Positions 1-14,750 of a DNA stretch of 64,000 bases are shown piece by piece (the first letter of the stretch is position 1; every line of letters begins with the position of its first letter). Source of the stretch: Lycocorax pyrrhopterus obiensis. Taxonomy: Eukaryota > Chordata > Aves > Passeriformes > Paradisaeidae. Where the stretch lies: NCBI GenBank assembly GCA_014706295.1, contig JACSVZ010000004.1:2229138-2293137 (forward strand). The letters are read 5' to 3'. The notes beneath the pieces were generated by a model, which had not been told where the DNA came from, searched no databases, and saw only the letters and a list, made by a program, of their open reading frames with translations. A program made the translations under genes and the position numbers.

Positions 1-350
1 ACCTTTGAGACAAGGAACTGTTATCTTAAAGCCTTGCAAGGGTCATGTTTCTTGGCTTGCTTCAATGTAAATACATCTTTAGAATCCAAGTCAGCCAAAC
101 AAGCTTTAAAAGTATCCTAAAATGTTATACCACTGTAAATAATTATAAATAAAAAGAATGTTCTTTTTTGTTTTCTTTCTTTTTTTCTGATTAGCTGCCT
201 TGTATTTTATGCTTCTGGAGCATAATGAAAGTAATTTTTACTTAAACACATAGTCAGAATGTGTTTCTGTTACTTCAAGTAAACTTGGGGTATTTTTTAT
301 ATATTGAGATATATACAAACTTATATCTTAGTATATTTACTACTATGGTT

Positions 351-360
351 ATATAAAAAG

Positions 361-395
<35 letters not shown>

Positions 396-460
396 TATAA
401 TATATACCTTTATCTATAACAATATATAAATACTGTATATATATATACACCTTTATCTAT
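351..460. repeat. (TA)n microsatellite inside an imperfect AT-rich palindrome
   Basis: Bases 363-391 are a run of alternating T and A. It is flanked by AAAGGTGTATAT (about 356-367) and its reverse complement ATATACACCTTT (442-453), so one strand could fold into a long hairpin. A second partial copy of the CTTTATCTATAA motif lies at 408-419, so the block also contains a direct duplication. Confidence 0.85.
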
Positions 461-3400
461 AATAAATATACATTTATTATCTGCATGCAAACTTTCTAGA
501 AAGTGAATTCAGACAGCAATTTGATACAGATGGCTTAACAGATCGTAATTCAAGTGTTTTGTCCTAGAATCTGCTTCATAACTCAACCATATTCCATAAC
601 ACCGTGAGCCCTTTTCTTAACGTTGCCAAAGTGCTCTTAGGAACTCTGTGAAAAGCTTTGTTTTTATCGCTGTAAAGCGATGCTGCAGAATTGATGCTTT
701 TCTAAAGTGCTCTTCTGGCCCTCTGTGCTATTGGTAAGTAGTCTGTCATGATTGTCATTGACAGCAATGACTCAGTAACATAATGTGATTCAATCTTTTA
801 TTGTGAGACGTGGGTGTGGAGATCAGAACCCAGTCAATAGGCTTACATATAAAAAACTATGGCAAACCAAATATTGTTGCAATGCTCAGTGTGGTTATAA
901 CTGTAACCACAACTTTTCCACTCTACCTAAAATGCTAATGGAATATTACCACTATGATTTAAAAAAAAGAAAAAAAAAGTAAGAAGAAAAATTGCTTTTG
1001 AGGGGTTTTCACAGAAGGAGTTTTCTCTGCAAATGTGTTTAACTGTTTCTACATTTCTTTATAGCAACAAGATTAGGCTTTTATAAAAAAATATGTTTGG
1101 GGTTTTACCTGCTAGAATTAGGTTTTCTTTTAGGACAGTGTCTTATTTTTATGCTTACATACTTACCATTGTTTTCAAACGTAGGACCAGAATGTGGCAT
1201 AGGTATGAGTAATAGGGAATAACTAGAAGATAATTCCGATGAGAGCCTCCACATTTTTGAAATGTTCTTCCATTTCTGGTCTCCTTGGATATACAAGTGG
1301 TTGATTTAAAATCACTATCTGTCCTTTTTTGCAAGCATTTAAAGAGCCGTAGAACCCATGCAACACATGGGACACTAAGGGGTTTGCTTCAGAGCAGTTT
1401 CATCTCTTTTGGAAAAGTGTTTCCTTCCTTTTTCCTTCCGTGACTAGTCCCCAGGCAAATGAAATGTATTGCTCTGGATTTTGGGTCTTGTGTGGGTTTG
1501 TGTGTTTTGGGATTTTTTTTGAGCACAGATGAGCTGTAATTGGTCCTTCATCACCTCAGTCTCACTTTCTCTGACAGTTGCTCTGCCAGTTATTTCATGC
1601 CCAATGCAGAAGAAAATGAGTAAAGAAAGCAAGATCATGCAGTGGGCCTATTTTCTCACCAGATTTTAGCAATTTCACATCCTTAAACTCCTTAACATTG
1701 TCCTTGCTGCTATCCCTGCATGAGTAATGGACTCTGTGTGGATCCTCAACCAGGTGATCTAAATGACACTGGAAAATGCATATCTGCTTGCAACTATTTA
1801 AGAAATAGATTCACATTTAAAAAAAATCAAAATGGAATATTATCATATTTATTGAGTAAAAAGAGAGTAAGATACAGGTCAAATCCTATTCTAGTCTGAT
1901 TCTGTTTTGTCCTTCTCAGAGGATTCTTTTAAAAGCTGGTTGATGAGTTTGGCTATGAGTTGTAGGTTTAGATTCCATAAGAACTGACCTCTTTTTGTAG
2001 TGAAGTTAGTTACAAATATATATTGCTTCTGTCTGATTTAGGACATAAAATGCCTCTGTAGTGTTCTATAACTTAGGGACAGACATAGTGTTCCTTAAGG
2101 CTGCTTGGAGCATCTTGGTAGACTTCTGCTCTGAAGAGTCTTCTAAACAGCCAGGCTCTACCAGCTGCAAAAGAGGTTTTGGGAGATCAGTGAGACCAGT
2201 CTTGCCTACCTAAACTCCTCTTTTGACAGTCCAGTGCCCTCCCCTTCCTGCTTCCTCCCACCCACCCCCAAACTTGCAGAAGGGTTTGTTAAGTACCAGC
2301 ACCTAACACTGCTAAGGTTTTAAGAAAATAAAAATCATTGCTAAATGATGTTCAAGTATTTACATGTGGCAAAAAACAACTTATGTGAATTTATTGAGAA
2401 CCTAAACTATGACTAAAGCAGCATGCACCCTATATGTTTATCAACTTGTCATTCTCCCACTAGATCTTCAGCACTTCTGTTTGAGTGCTCTGTAAGTTTT
2501 ATTGTAACTGTAGGAAAAACTGCTCTTTGAACTCCCCTCCTGCCCAGCTTTAAAGGTAAGGTAGGTGTTAATCAAATGATGTTGCTGTACTTGTTTCCCA
2601 GTCATGTCTTGGCTGATGCTTCTGCTGCTGAGTGTTGCCTAGAAGTGTGAACAATTTATGTGTTTGAGATGATGGGTCCTTCACCTTTAAATAATTTTTG
2701 GAAGGTCATGTAACTTGAAACTAACTCAGAACAAGCTTTGTAGATTCCACTGGAAGCTTATTTAGAGCAGCTGGCTTTTATAAATTTATCAAAGTTTTGA
2801 AATTGCAGCTAGTTTGCTGTGTTACCAGAACTCTCCCTTACATTAACTTTCTCTTCTCTTTATTCTCCTCATTTCAAAGGCTGTCATAATCATTTAATCT
2901 CTCATTATGCAATTAGATATGTTGCTACACATTTATTAGCAAACTTACTGTCAGACTAGTAGTAATGCTCTAATTTACACTTCCCAAAGCATGGAAATTC
3001 CTGTGTAGGAATGAAGGCTCCCTTCTTTTCCCTCCTCCACCTATCCCGAGGTGCTTGTGCAGTGAAAAGTATTGCAGGAGACTGAGATGTGTGAGTGGTA
3101 AGTGCTCTACATGTTGTAACAGCTGGACATGATCAGACATGTTAAAGATGATGTATGAGGCTCAACTGTGAGTTTTCTGCATTTGTGCTGGCTGAAGATT
3201 TACCCTGTGTAGCTCCTTGGGCTTCTCTGATAAATCTCATCTCATCCCCAACACAAGACAGAGCAATTGATGCCTTCCCCCGACGCTCCTTCTAATAAGT
3301 GATTGAAAGACTGAAGTCTTGTGGTGCAGCCCTTCTATCCAGGTGTTTCCTAGTTCTGTCTGCAGATGAGTGTTTGGAATCACAAGCGGCTCACACCCAA

Positions 3401-6400
3401 CACATTAATCATCGCATCATCTGGGGACCAATGGAGAACCTGGCAGGAATGCTTAATTTTATTTAACATACCATGTAAATTCAGCCCAAAAGGCACTTGA
3501 AATGTAATGCTTTCTTCCATTTGTGGAAGCTCAGAGGCATAATTCCTCTTAAGGATTTTAATCCAATGGACAGTAATGTATTGGGGATCCAGTGATGTCA
3601 TCTGCCTGTCACTGGGAGTTAGTGACAATTAATGCGTGGATTCATGATTGGAACAGTGTTGAAAGACCAGGGAGTCATGAATCTGTGTCTCTGGTACTGC
3701 CTTGGAAATACAGACTCCAATCAGAAATGCCTATGGAGTTACCTGTTCAGGAAAACCCACCAGGCCAGTGTCTGGATCCGATGCTCACGAGTATAGTGCA
3801 CACTACAGGTGTAATAGTGCATGCTAAAAACCCTGTCTAGTCCCTCACATCTCCCTGTTGTAGCAGTACCCTTCTTTTCTTTCTCAGCTTGGAATAATCC
3901 TTGTACATATGATCTGCAAAATTTGTTCCTCAAAGTCGAAATCAGCATTTTGTCTCAAAGCTTTTAACATTACGATATTTGCCGTGTAATGTTTTGCTCA
4001 GAGTGTTTATTTTTTATTTATCGCACAGAATATGTTTTTTCTTTAGGGAATTTAAACCAAGAAAAAAACCCAAAAACTGCTGAACAAATTCTGTAGTTCC
4101 AAATATCAAGCTAATTTTTAGTATGTTAATATAAGTACTATATCGAATTAAAGAAAAAAGCTATCTCTGTGGACAATGTACTAATATTCAATTCAAAATT
4201 TTATGGAATAGGTCCTAGGGATCATTTAGGAGTTTTACATGTGTTAAAAAAAATGAAACCCAGAAGATCTGACTGCTGTGCATTGCTGTAACACCCCTGG
4301 AACGTGGCTAACGCCCAATTACTGCATGCTTAGACTTGGATGGGAATTACAATTGAGCTGTAAAATATTTTGACAGTTTCCAACTGTTGTGTGGTTATTA
4401 GCCAGGCATCATAAGAGAATGAAATACAGTGATTTGATGAGGTTTGTATCACGATCTGCTTAAACAAGGACTTTCAACGTAAACATGTAGTGTAAAGTGT
4501 TAATCAGAGGCAGTATTTAATTATTAGCAGCTTTTCTTGAGTTCTGCAGGAGAGAATTCCTCTCTCCCAAAGATTTTGATTCCTTAAATGAGACTTGCCA
4601 TACCTTTATGCTTCAGCTTTTCGTTTACAAGCTTTTACTTGTTGAGTGCTAAAAGCATAACCACACCAAATTTAATTTGTCGCATGAAAATTATGTGTGT
4701 TTTTTTTGAAGAGGATAGATTTGACAGTGTTGAAGCTAGAAAAGCTTGTGTTAATTACATATTATAAAACAAAAAGGATATTTTCATTTAACATGTATTT
4801 CTCCTTTTAGCTGAACAAGTCCTAGCAATTAGCAAATTTGAATAGTGTAAGAATTCCTGGAAAAATATATGTTAAGCCAAGTGGCACTTGAATTGCTGTT
4901 ACTTTTACATGTATTTTTATTTTGAGATGAAACTAATAAAGCAAAAATATTCAAACTGCATGCAAATTAAGCTCCAGATTGTGCCAGTCTTGTTATGTTC
5001 ATTAAGCTATTGAATCCTTGAGTAGTGGCTGTTATTCCATGGGGACTATTCACAGAATAAGGTACTATTCAGAGAGGTAAAGATAACAATCTGCCTTCAC
5101 ACTGCTTAAATAATGCTCATTCTGTTGGGCAACTAAAGCAAGAATATTCAAGCCTGTCATTCCTTAATTTTTCACTTGCTTTATTATGTAATGCTTTTTT
5201 GTTTTCTGTGTTGTTTATAAATGGTGCTTGAGAGTGAAGCATTCTGTTTCTGGTAGAGAAGGCTTTTTCAAGTGTTATCATCCTGTTTTTTCTTTAAAAA
5301 ACTCTCTAAGGTAATCTTTGTTTCTCGGTTCAGTCTGTGACATCTCTGCTGTGGGTGAGCTGAATCCAGCTGATTTGGTTTCCAGTGTTGCTTATGTGTT
5401 ACTGTTTGCCTAAATACCTCATTTCACCCAGCTGTAATCGGTGGGATTTTTTCTGACTGTTGTCCTGGGTTTGACCTGAACTCTTTCCTCGCAGATGACA
5501 AAACCTTTCTAATGTATCCCAGATTTTAGAGTGGCTTTGTGACTGTGGAAATGTGCTGACTGGGAGAGAGCCTTCCTCTCTGGTAGTCCTCACGAGGAGC
5601 AGTTGAAGCGGTGGGGCTGTACTCAATAACAGTCTCCTAAACAACTGAAAGAGCTGTAAACTGTACAGTTTTTCATTTGGAGAGTTGTTAGTGGTTATTG
5701 AACTTCCTGTGTATTCAGATAGCTGTGTGCCAGGAAAAAAAAGCACAGTGTGCTGTGCTTTGCAAGGAGATCTGATTAACATAGGGGAATTGGTGCATGA
5801 GTTGCTTGTGGAACGAATAATACCAGGACCTCCACACTAGGGTTAGTTTTTGAAATGGGAAGTGGGGGTTTTTTTGGTGAGTCATGTGAACCGAGAGGCC
5901 AGTGTGAAGTGTTGCTTGGTGGGATTAGGGGGTTTCCAGCTTGCTTCCCGTGCTGCCAGAGCATGGAAGGAAGCTCTGCCGGGCTCCTGCTCCCTGATGG
6001 CAGCAGCCCATCGTGTGACCTGTAGGCTCTGGAGGTAAGAGACACAGAGAATGTCGATCTGAAGCACATCCAAAAGATCACTTGGTCACTCTACTTGCAC
6101 AAAGCCCAAGTTCTCCTTTACAAAATGAGAGATTTCTGCAACCTGTTGTTAAAGACCTCCAGTAATGAAACATCCATGGCTTTCCCAGGCAGTCTTGAGT
6201 GTTTCATTATACTGCATTATAGGTTGCTCCTTCTGGTGTCTGACCTGTTGCACCTAAAGCCTGTAACTTCGTTTTGGTAAACACTGGTATGGGGGTCAAG
6301 GAGTTTTCTTTCTTCTTTGGAATTTTGTATGCTTGAAGACTTACCATGTTACTTTTTCTTTATAATTTTTTCATAACCTTAATGACCTAAATGTGCTCCA

Positions 6401-8739
6401 GCTTTCTTCATGCTTTTTTTTTCCCCCGATCTTTCTTTGGGCTCATCTTCCTTACACTCTGCATCAGGGAAAACTGAACATAAATTTTTTGTTGTGGTTT
6501 TATTGATGCTGAGTGGAGTGGGAGAAGCAATATGTGCCTTGCAAGCTTTATTCCTGTCTGTACATCTCAGTACAATGTTTGTCTTTTTCACAACAACCTG
6601 ATGTTGTTGACTTTATGTTCAGCTTGAATAGACTGTTTCCCCCACATCTTTTTGTGAAGAACTGTTACCTAACCAGTTCTTCCTCATCCTGCATTTATGT
6701 AAATGATTACTCCTTCCTATGTTTCACTTGCACCTATTGAATTTCATACTGTTTTTTTCAGAATTTTACTCCTTTTTATGTGGAGTTCTAGTGCATTCAG
6801 TGTTCATACCAGCTTCTTGTCTAGTGCATCATTCACCTTCCTAATTCAGACTTTCACTGAACCTAAGAAATACTCTTGCAGAACCCCTTTTAATGCATAA
6901 TTCCAATAATCTTTTTAAACTAGTCTTGGATATAGTTTTCCTGCCTGTTTTGCACCTATGTGAGTCTCATTAAGGCTCTGTTTTCCATGCTTCCTTATGA
7001 GAGCATCTTGAAAGACAATTAAAAGAGCTCAGCTACATCTGTAATCTGTTATTTGATGCTTCTCTGCTCCCTGCTTCCCTCTTGTAGAAGGAACTTGGAC
7101 TGCTAGTCATGATTTGTTGATGACAAATTAATGTTTGTTGCTTGTCTTCTTTTAACTTTCATATGCTAAGAAGGACCTTAATTATTTGTTCCCCCTCTTT
7201 TTCATTTGCTTGTCTGCATTCTTGCTATTTATTCTTCTTATGCATTTAAAGACTAGAAGGAAATGTAGTCTTTTCCTACTCTTCTAATATTCTCCCCTGT
7301 GTTCAAGTTTCCAAACTGACCATTCATTTCAGATGTTGTTTCATATTGGTTCTTCCAGTACCTTAGGATTACAGTAAATGTGTTCAGCTGATCTGAAAGC
7401 ATCTGGCTTATCTGAGCTGTTTCCACATGGGGCTGAAATCTGACCTTTCTGTGTCTGTGTGAGTAATGCAAGTCTCCAACCTCTGTCTGATTTGTAGAAT
7501 AAAGACAGATGTAGAAAAAAGTACTAAGCATTTCAGATGTCTCCCCATCATCTATGGACAGCTGCTCCTTACCAGTGAGAGGGGGAAGCAATACTTTTGT
7601 TCATCTCCATTTTGTGATTGTTTACACAGAGTCAGCTGCCGATGCAGTAGTTTATCAAGGCAAAAACTTGTTTCCATTAAATTCTCATTTATCTATAGCT
7701 GTCCTAAGGAGCTTTAAGAATATCCATCTTTATGCCTGCTGCAGGCTTATGGATACCAGCACCTCATGCAGGATTGTAAAATATACTGATTTTATTTCCA
7801 CTGTCACCCAAGAGGTGTACTATGGCCTTCAGAGGTACTATGACATCAATACCAGGCTTAAAAATACCGGCTGCCCTAAGCACACCCAGAGATTGTTTTC
7901 CTTTTGTTACTGCAATACCTGCACAAATCTGGCATCTCTGTTGTGTTCTCAAGTATTTAAAACAAAGATTTCTCATAGGTAAAGGCTAATGCTTCCATAA
8001 ATCTGCCTATGGTTGGGCATTAATATAAATGATGCAGTAGATTTACAAAAGAGGTGACTATAAAGTTCTGAGCAATGTCACCTTAGTGAGCCAACGTCAG
8101 AAGGTTGCCCGAAAAAACCATGTCCGTTGAAATGTTCAGAAGAGTGGGATAATGACTTGTGTTTATTTAATGGCTCTGTCAAAAGAAATTCCTGCAAAAG
8201 CAACAAGAGTTCACTGTTTTTAGGAAGAATTGGCAGTGACTCTCATTTTTAGTTTGCCTTGTGCTTTCTTTTAGAAGAGATTCTTGTGACCTTTTCTGAC
8301 AAGCTCTAACACTTCCATTGTTTGCTGCAGGCCTTTGAAATGTGGCAGAGATAGCCTTGGGCCCAGGGAGGTGCGTTTTGCTAGTTCAGTTCACATTTAA
8401 CAAAGTTAAAAGCTTTGAAAATTGCTATTCCTCATCTGTGGTTTAAGTTGCTTAATTCTGGCAACCTGCCCAAAACCCTGAACGTTCCCATCGTGGCAGA
8501 GAGCCAGGGATTGTGAACCAGCAGCATCCTGGTAGGTCATCTGGGCTTCCAGCACAGATTACATGAGAGCAGAGCCTTCAGCCCACATGCCACCGGGACA
8601 ACTGGAGGAAGGAAGGTGGACACAAGGAAACTGCCTGTCTTCTGAGAGCAGAAAAATGAGGCCCCATCCCTGCATGTCATCTGTTCATACTGTTACATTA
8701 CAAATACGTGTCATCATCAGAGACTGAGCTCCGCGTTCG

Positions 8740-9060
8740 TTTCTGCTTAATGGTATGAGTTACATACCTTTTCTTGGGTTTTTTTAATTGAAAACACGGC
8801 GTTCAAGACAATTATGTGACCTCAGGGAAGAGAAGCTAGGTGAGCCTCAGCCAATCCCTTTTTAATAGTTCAATCTGAGAAGGAGATCACTGTAACTTTT
8901 TTCCTGGCTGTGCTGACCATCAGGTGAAATTACTTCCGCATAAGTAACCGATTCATTATGTTGTCTCAGCTTCGTTTCTCTTTTACCAGTTCATTAACAT
9001 AATCTTCTCCTTGCAATTAGCTAATAAATTTAGGGCTTCTCAGTCTGGTGAGGTAGCTGC
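8740..9060. promoter_or_regulatory. Candidate conserved non-coding element
   Basis: This intronic block has no repeats and no coding potential. It carries several short homeodomain-like cores such as TTAATTG and CAATTAGCTAATAA, plus CATTAACATAAT, in a balanced, non-degenerate sequence texture. Known enhancers in gene-neighbour introns often look like this, but conservation cannot be measured from a single sequence. It could equally be ordinary intron. Confidence 0.22.
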
Positions 9061-12019
9061 CCACACTCCTGTGCGGTCCTGTTCTTCTGTGCTAAGAACA
9101 TCCACGGGGGAGGTTGTCATCTGGAAATAAATTGTCTGTCTTGCTCTTAATTGATTGCCATGAGCAGACAGCCTTGTGTCCTGTTGCGCAAGCGAGGCAA
9201 TTGTCCAGCAGTTGATGTGTTGTGACTTTTGGTTCTGAAGGTTTAGAGTTTAGTTCTGAATTCTTGGGTTCTTTCATCCTTTTAATCCCTGACAATGAAA
9301 ACCAAACCAAAACCCTGAAAGACTCAGCTAAGAAAATGTTACTTCATTAGTAGACAAAGTAAAAGGCAAAAGGAGGCTACCAGATAATTACAAAAATTAC
9401 AAAATGAAGTACTTAGCAGTAGCCTTTTTTGCTGCAATCTCTCCCATCTCTGTGCACTGGATGCCTGTATGTTATATACATGTGCACATTTCAATTGTAC
9501 GATCACAATCTGTAATTTTCTACCAGACCACTTCCTTGGTGCTCAGAGTAAAAGTAACCAGAGGCAGCCATCTGCAGGCTTGCTTTCCTTTCTTTGCCCG
9601 GGCATGGTTTGGAAAAGCTCTTTCCAGACTCCTGGCCATCAAAATATATACCAGGCAACTGAAACCCCTTTTGCATGAAATAATTAGACCTACTTGACCA
9701 ACTGCTAACTTGAGGTGTGGCCCAAGGATTTCACCTTCCTTCTTCACCTTGCCGCGTTCAAACATGAGAGCATCGTGTCAGCTCAGGCAGGTGTCTAAGT
9801 GTTGGGTTGTGATTGAACATGGACTGGTCTGGTTGTGCCAAAATTAAACCTGTAAAATGATAAGCAATTAAAAGCTTATGCCTAAGGCTTTTGAGATAAA
9901 AGTTTGTATTTTATTGCAAATCCACATTAGCTGTAGGCACAATCAGAAGAGTGAGGAAGGCTAAGTTTTAAGATGTCTGCTGCTGCTGAAACCTGGAGGT
10001 TACCTAAATGCTTGTTATTAATCATATGTAGGAAATAAATTCAGTGAACCTATAGCTTGTGTCCAGCAGCTGGGTTTTCATATCTCCTTCATTTTTAGGG
10101 ACAGTAGGAACCAGAGACATTTTGCACCGTGCAGATAGAGAGCGCAAAGTTAAAGAATGTACTCCTAAACTGCTAAGTTTGTGTATCAGAGTAACAGAGC
10201 AGCAGAACTAACATTTCTTTCTAGGAAATGTGTATTTTCTAATACATACATGGACTTCCCTTACTAGAAGCAAAGAGCAATGCCACTTGTAATTTGATAT
10301 GTCACTAAATTGCACTTTTATGGTGACCTGCTATGTAAAAAATGCCTAACTATCCTAAGTAAAGAACATCTCAGCACAACTGGGTCATGAGGATGTTTTT
10401 TCTATTTTTGGAATAAACAAGAAAGCTCTTCTACCCTGTCTTTGCAGACTCTTTCCATATTGTATTTGATATTCCTGATACTAGTAAAAACCATCCTTTT
10501 ACTTATGCCCAGACTGTTCCACAGCCCAGAATAAATAAAATTGAATGCAATGTTGGACATACACAGACCTTGCCAAAGGCACAAGTTCTATTAAATGAGC
10601 CATATTCAATTTCTAATGCTCCCAGGCTAATGGGACATTCTTGTGGGTTAAGTTCTGTGTTGTTTGAAAAATAAAATTCTAGAGTATCATTTTGAGGATA
10701 TAAAATTATCCATTTTCTGAAATGTATTTGGTGTCTTGTTTCTATTGCATCTTTATACGGCTTTTCAGACTGTTCAGTTCAGCTGAGTTTCCTATGCTGC
10801 TTCTACATCCAGCCACACGCTGCACATTTCCACTCACCTACTTGTGTCTTACTTTCATTTACCTTATCGTGCACTTCAATGGTTGCACAATTTCGAGTGA
10901 GCTCAGACAGCGTCGTGGTTTTGATAGGGGTACAGGAAAATCCCTTTTATTTTGCTCAGTCAAATAAGTTAGAGGCCAGTGTCTGTACTTGCCTCTTGAG
11001 GGGAAAAAAACTTGTTTGTTCATTGTTTGTAGGTCTTCCCTATTCTGACTTCCAGCCCTATCTCAGTCTTAGCTTCCTCTCCTGCAGTTAATTATCAATC
11101 CTGCGTTGTTGTCTCAGCTCCTTTCCTCTTGGAGTTGCGTTCATTAATATAAAACTCAAACCACATAAGTCTTCCACCTAGATTACAAAATTTTTTTTTC
11201 ACCCTTCCTCCTCTCAGCATCTTTCTCTTCTGGGCTTCAACACTGCCTCTTGCTTTCTTTAAACACCTCTACCTCCATGCAACCCATCTACCAGCCCTTC
11301 GGGTCCTCAGACTGAGCCCCTACAGTCTTCATTCTGGCTGCTCTCTGTGTCCCTGTCCCATAGCCCCATGTTCTCATCGCAGTTCCAGTCCTGATTTTCT
11401 TCTCCTGAGTGTTGGGCTGTGTGTCAGAGATGCAGCTGGACCCTCGCTCTGTGAGCCTTCACTGTGCCTGGTGCTGGGTTCCTCGGAGCAGCAGAACAAC
11501 TATTTGAATATTTTCAAGCGTGGGGATGCAGCCTAATACTTAAAGCTGTTGTCCCCTTGTTAGCGTAGAGTAATGGTCTGATGGGATAATCTCCCAAGAG
11601 AAAAAATGCATTTACTATGAAACATTTTAACTGAGCTTCCAGGATGTGTAAAAAGAAGAATAGAGACTTCAGTGCTTTTGTTGCGTGTGAAACGAAGATA
11701 TCCTGAAGCCAGTGCTGACTCCAGCTGATAAATGCATCCACATGATGCTGCATTTAGATCAGAGCTACCATGTGAGGGACCAGCCCTGGAACCTCTGCGC
11801 TTGCCCTGCGGTTGCTCCACAGCTGGACAGAAGCCAGTTGTGTTAGATTCCATAACCTGTTGATCAGTGAGCAGCTCTGGCAATCTGGCGTGGGTATCTT
11901 GGGCTTTTTAGTGGCATTTCCAGCTGAGTTTGCAGGGACTTCGGCTTTTGAGCTCAAAAAAGCAAGTCATGACTGCTGGGTCGTTTAGAAGAATTGTGTA
12001 GTCAGTACTTAAAAGAATG

Positions 12020-12420
12020 ATATAAGAAAAAGGTTATTAAATTTTCATTTCATCTGATTAGTTCCCACCAATCATGTAGAGCAAATACATGCTAGAATTG
12101 GCGCTTGGTAGTAATTGTGTTTGCACCAAGCCAGTAATTAATATGTCCAACATACAAATATCGAAAGAAAATGTTTTGCCTAATGATTTTTCACACACGC
12201 ACAAAAAAGAAACTCAAAACTAACATTTGTTAGCTCCTCTGAAGGCATGGCAAGTGCTCACACACAGTTCTGCCTTTACTCATGTATTTCCATTGTGTCT
12301 GGAGTTGAATGCTTTTATCGTAGATTAAATAATGAAAGCTTTGACGCAGGTGGTGATTAGGAGCATAACATTGTCATAGTATTAGCTTCACCTTTTTCAA
12401 AAAAACCGTGGACTAATAAG
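12020..12420. promoter_or_regulatory. Candidate conserved non-coding element
   Basis: This intron segment is repeat-free and contains CATCTGATTAG, CCACCAATCATG, a near-duplicated CTTGGTAGTAATTGTG / CAAGCCAGTAATTAAT pair around 12105-12142, and GTAGATTAAATAATG at about 12320. Paired TAATTA/GATTA cores suggest homeodomain binding, but this is a visual judgement only. Confidence 0.22.
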
Positions 12421-14750
12421 TGTGGAAAGAAAACCTTATACAATTTCTGCTTTATCAGGTAAGAGAAGAGAAAATTGTGCGTGTTATGCACATTATGCAC
12501 GTCCTAAATCTTCTGTATTCTGGATGAAGTGCTTTTAGAAAATCTAACATAAGTGGAAAGACAAATACGGAAAAAACCTCCAGCGTAAATACAGATTTTC
12601 GAGGAAGTGTAGTCCATCTTTTTAAACATTGATAATTTTTAAATAAAATGTAAAATTCTGCTAAATTTATTGTTTTAATACCTTTGGATTTCCTTTTGGA
12701 AAGCCTGGTTTTAAATTCAGTTACATCTTCAGTTTGTTAGCTAAGTAATTAAAGCATTTAAATGGCAATATTGCCTAAGGCAATGTCAGAGTTAACCAGA
12801 AAGCGTTTAGGTGGTGACTGGAAAATTTGGTATTTTTGTAGAGAGTTTCAGCAGCAAGTATTAAGACTTTATAATTAGCATTTAATATATCTGGTAAGTA
12901 GTGCTCTGTGATTTGGAGAAATAGCTTTGTGCATTAAAAATTTGTTAAAATATCATCTTTCCACAATTTGCTATTTTAGTTATTTTCTCTCAGTAGTGTT
13001 ATTTCCACATGTATACCTTACAATAGAAAATGTATTTTAAGTAATGTAGCACCTTAAATTTGAGGTCAATGGTTAGTTACTGGGTTTCGCTTCAAGTTGT
13101 AAAAAAAACAAGAGAAAAACATCATCTTAATTACTTCAGTGAATCTGGAGTAACTGTCTGGCAGCTCCTATGCAATATTTGTTTCTCTGATTAAAATCTT
13201 GTGCATGGCAAAGTTTATAGTTTATTGCTGCTTTTCCTTCCCTATTCTGTATATCCCTGTTAAAGCTGTTAATTCAGTGTATTTAGAGGTGTTTGTCTCG
13301 TCGTTAATGGATTTGTTCATGCCGATTTGAATCGTTGACAGGATTACAAAACGTAAGCACTTTATAACAAGTTGTTTTGTACGTATGATGTAGTATTAAA
13401 AAAAAAATTCTCAGCAAGGTATGCCTTCTGTACTTTCTAAATGAGTTAGCAGTGCTTCTGCCTGGTGAGGAGGTAGTGTGTTTATACAACAACTTTTTAG
13501 GGCTGATTGTGACAGTACATGAAAAATTACTTCCCTGGCTCTGTACGGGCTTTTTTTCCCCTAGAAGCAGTGAAAACAAATGAGTTGATAGCAGCTAATT
13601 GCTGAGCACTGACAGGCTTCAGTCAAGGGGGGGCATCGTTGGTCTTTCACAAATAGACAATAACAAGTAAATCCATTTGACCGTAAACTTAAGTGGCTGT
13701 GATATAGTAAATTACTTGCTCCTAATTTGTCTTAATTTGGGAACTCTCTAGCTCTAAAGTGTATCAAGAGCTTGTTTGTTGTGTATATATATGCTTTTAA
13801 TTCTATTACATTGAAAAAATAGGTGATCTCAGTTCTGTCAGTATAATTCAGATGTAGGATTTGCATCAGTCACATTCTGCCTGTTTGATTAGATCTAAGA
13901 AGTTTTTAAAGTGACAGTATTTTTCTAGGGAAATAAGTGTGTATGTCTTGAAAACATCAGTATGCTGAATTTGAGGAACAGCGGATAGTCTGACAAATGC
14001 CAAATGCCTGAAGTGTTCTGTTTTATTTCTTGGTTTATGCCCACAAAAATACTACTGAAAGGGTCAAAATAACTTTTTTTGTAATGGTCGTTGTTAGCTA
14101 ATGATGGTCTAATGGTCATTAGCTAATGTCACTTGTTAGAAACCACCCTCTGATAACAATTTTCATCCGAAATTCCTTTTCCACATAGAAAAGCGAAAGC
14201 CTGGAAGAGGCCGCTCTTTCGGGTATGGTTGGAAGTGGGTGTTCAGAAACACAGTGCCATAATTACCTTTATGCAATTGCTCACTGGCACAGAAAGAGCA
14301 CCAAAAACTGTCCTCTGGAGCCTGTACCAGAGGAATCCATCAGTCCTATATCGTGACTTTGATCGTGAAAGGGCTCGTGGGGATGCTTTTCCATGGCTGC
14401 GTTTTGGGAAGTGTTTTCAAGGCTGTGTATCACGGGCTGTGCAGGACTGTGCTGTAAGTGTTTCAGCACGGGTGTTTTCACTGGTACAATTCTTGGCCTC
14501 TTCTCCTGCGTAGATCTGGAATCCTGTATATCTGCATCCTTGGGAGACAAGTGCCTAGGGCAACAACTGCAGATAATAACTTGCGATTTGTGTCTTTTGC
14601 AAGTTACAGTCATTGTAAACTGACAGCTGTGAAGGACCCAAACTCACATCAAAGGATACAGATCATCTAGTTAGGTCAATTAATGTTAATTCTCATCTTC
14701 CATTAAATTCTTTTATCTCCTCTCTTTTTCTTTTCTTTTTTTTTTTCCAG

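Larger units (their letters stand above)
1..14750 (+). other. EHBP1 intron (3' part), upstream of the first CH-domain exon
   Basis: I see no coding exon here. No stretch resembles the C2-like domain or the NPF-motif region that precede the CH domain in this family. Reading frames are short (the longest is 142 codons at 7554-7982 on +) and unrecognisable. The block ends in a long pyrimidine tract (about 14717-14748) and CAG at 14748-14750. It holds an AT-rich hairpin repeat at 351-460 and two or three stretches that look like conserved non-coding DNA (about 8740-9060 and 12020-12420). No clear interspersed repeat was recognised. Calling it intron follows from the exon at 14751 beginning at an acceptor inside the protein. 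Confidence 0.8.

Noticed and set aside
6500..7720. Stretch with several overlapping frames that might be an ancient LINE remnant
   Set aside because: No run of words matched a family I could name; left as intron.
14188..14222. Possible microexon (about 34 bases) bounded by CACATAG and GTATGG, reading Lys-Ser-Glu-Ser-Leu-Glu-Glu
   Set aside because: Borders are weak, there is no pyrimidine tract, the length would break the phase into the exon at 14751, and I do not recognise the peptide from EHBP1.
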